From NCBI GenBank assembly GCA_021904315.1, contig CM038912.1, positions 18,315,061 to 18,379,060 of the forward strand: 64,000 nucleotides of DNA, read 5' to 3'. This DNA comes from Sphagnum magellanicum (Eukaryota; Streptophyta; Sphagnopsida; Sphagnales; Sphagnaceae). A program made the position numbers and the translations under genes. The notes beneath the pieces were generated by a model. It did no database searches and was not told the DNA's origin. It saw only the letters and a program-made list of their open reading frames with translations. Below, one piece after another: positions 62,061 to 64,000 of the stretch (position 1 is the stretch's first letter; each line of letters begins with the position of its first letter).

Positions 62061-64000
62061 ATATTTTGAAAAATTGAAACTAGATAATGATTAAATAAGT
62101 CACCTTCACCAAACTTTCTTTTTTTCCTTTCCAACTAGCCCTCCTTTAAAATGCTTATTATTATTATTTTAACCATGTTGATTGTAGGTTATTTATTTTT
62201 TATGGAGTTCTAATAATGGGAAATGTTGATCAAGATGTAACAATATTTTTTGGTTTGGGCTTCTAAATGTATTTCCATTGATGATCAAGCTACGACAAGC
62301 TTTTAGGTGTGTGGGGTATTTATATGTATATTTATTTTTACAAGCAATTTATGCATCAATGGGTAGAATTTTTTATAGAATTAAGGTTCAATTCCCTCGC
62401 AAGCTACTTAATTTCCATTGTTTGTATTTTGAATGTCTTTCTTTTTACACAACTAGCATGTGAAGTTTGATATACACAACTTATATGCATATTTAGAATT
62501 TAATTTGAATTTGGAAACCTACAAATACATAAATGGCAATGGATGAAAATTTTCCATGGATGCATAATTATTTTTACAAGGAAATTTTTGAAATATCTGT
62601 ATGCATATCTTTTTGCTTTAAAACAAAAATGCCCTATTCACATATTTCATACCCTCTTGACTAGTCTAAGACATTATAATTGACCAACACTATAAATAAC
62701 CTCATGTTGTGAAAAAAATTCAATTGGAATGGAAAAGCATGTTAAACACCATTATTCCATCACAATAACTTACAAAGTATTGGGTTCATAGTTCATACCT
62801 TGGTTACTTGGATTCATAAAGACCTAATCCAAAATGTTTTATGTGGTTGGTGGGCACCTTATTTATCATAACTTTTTAATAGGCATTTCAAAAAACAAGG
62901 AGTGGGTGTTTTGTTTTTTGAAATGTTCACCCTCCTTTTTCCTATGCATGGGAAATAAATAAATTTGAAACATTTTAGTAAATCCCTTGGCAATAGGCTT
63001 TACCAAATTTGGGCCTACACTCAAGTTTGCCTTGCATGGGTCCATATTCTGGTACCTTGCATATAAACAATCCCAATTTTCAAAACACCTTTTATTCATA
63101 TTATTGGGTGTTTTGAATTGGAAATGGTCAAATAGTGGGTATTTTTCACACTCAACATTTTTAGCAACTTAAAACATGGGTGTTCAACCTCATAACATTA
63201 ACATCTCCCATAGTTCTATTCTATTTTAATTTTTAATTTTTTCACCTAACACTTTGAAATGCCCATTTGCCTAATTTTCATGTCACATTTGGGAACACAT
63301 GTGGTCCAAGTTCTTTGAAGCTTTAATTTCAAATGGAACTCCTTGATGTGCCATTTTTCTCCAAGCTTCTAACTTGCTTGTTTGATATTCAAGGTGTGAT
63401 GTCCTTAGACTACCTAGACTGCACGACCCACAACACAACCTCATCAATTTAGTACATTCCTAGTTAGCAATACAAGCAACATGACACTCCAGTAACCTAG
63501 ACGAATTTATAGTTAAATTACCATGGTCTTTAGTCACTTAGAATCCCATCATGCAACCAAGCTACATTAACTCCCTAAAGAGAACCAAGGATCCCACTCC
63601 TTGTTTGAACCTTTAAGACCTTGGCATTGCCCTAACACCAAGTCCCATCTTCCATGTGGTCTTGTTAAACATGTAGGCCATGTATTCTAACTTCCTAATT
63701 AGGTGTTTTTGAAACAACAAGTTCTTAGCCTTTTGTAGTGCATTTTGTGTCAACTCAATGCTTCAACCTTTTCTTGGGCCAACATTGCTTTTCCCAGGCA
63801 TTTTCCCATGCCTTTGCATTGGCCCTTACCTTGGTAAATTCACTTAAGACTCATAATGCCTTAGGCCCTTTTCAACACAAGCCCACATTGCTAAAGTCCA
63901 CTTCTAATTAACATTAATGGCACAAAGGGCAAAACCTCCTTGGCCTCATTTTAAGTTTGCCTTTGCATTGCCTTAGTGTGCCCCACCAAAAGTCTTTGAC
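62061..64000. other. Unannotated interval
   Basis: I see no supported gene or defined repeat. From about 63380 the sequence is less AT-rich but holds only short ORFs. Confidence 0.4.

Overview
The window is nuclear DNA from a land plant with a large, AT-rich, repeat-dominated genome. The evidence is a plant-specific NPH3/RPT2-type gene with spliceosomal introns, Ty3/gypsy chromoviruses, CACTA and hAT DNA transposons, solo LTRs with 5-bp target duplications, and AAACCCT telomere-type repeats. One intact gene in 64 kb and short introns inside a repeat desert suggest a big genome. I cannot name the species; a non-seed plant is possible but is only a guess.

Layout. The only gene I can fully assemble lies at 1.3-5.8 kb on the minus strand. 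It is a seven-exon BTB/POZ-NPH3 protein of 809 residues; all junctions have GT/AG borders and consistent phases. Its flank (5.8-7.7 kb) holds a GA/CT tract, an hAT-like relic, a G-rich island and a perfect-looking hairpin. From 7.7 to 23.6 kb I see only AT-rich DNA, GGTA-type repeats, a short telomere-type array (19.1 kb) and a long strand-switching AT-rich array (21.7-23.0 kb). At 23.7-24.6 kb is a solo LTR. At 25.6-33.1 kb two decayed Ty3/gypsy elements lie head to head: a minus-strand one cut off inside integrase by an LTR in the wrong orientation, and a plus-strand one ending in a chromodomain. At 35.8-41.6 kb is a decayed LINE with a reverse transcriptase and a restriction-endonuclease-like tail, split by a 2.5-kb non-autonomous CACTA element with a TCA target duplication. 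A tRNA-headed SINE at 46.8-47.1 kb (minus strand) shares its 3' tail with the 3' end of that LINE. From 47.2 to 59.4 kb there are tandem duplications, MITE-like elements (the best is an hAT-type at 56.1 kb) and one isolated exon-like ORF. At 59.4-62.1 kb are a second solo LTR of the same subfamily (target duplication CCAAC) and a decayed hAT transposase.

How it fits together. The window records layered transposition: LINE insertion, then CACTA into the LINE; LINE machinery apparently borrowed by a SINE; LTR elements reduced to solo LTRs or rearranged. No new multi-gene system was found. The strongest leads are the LINE/SINE tail sharing, the possible self-integration structure of the gypsy element, and the strand-switching AT array.
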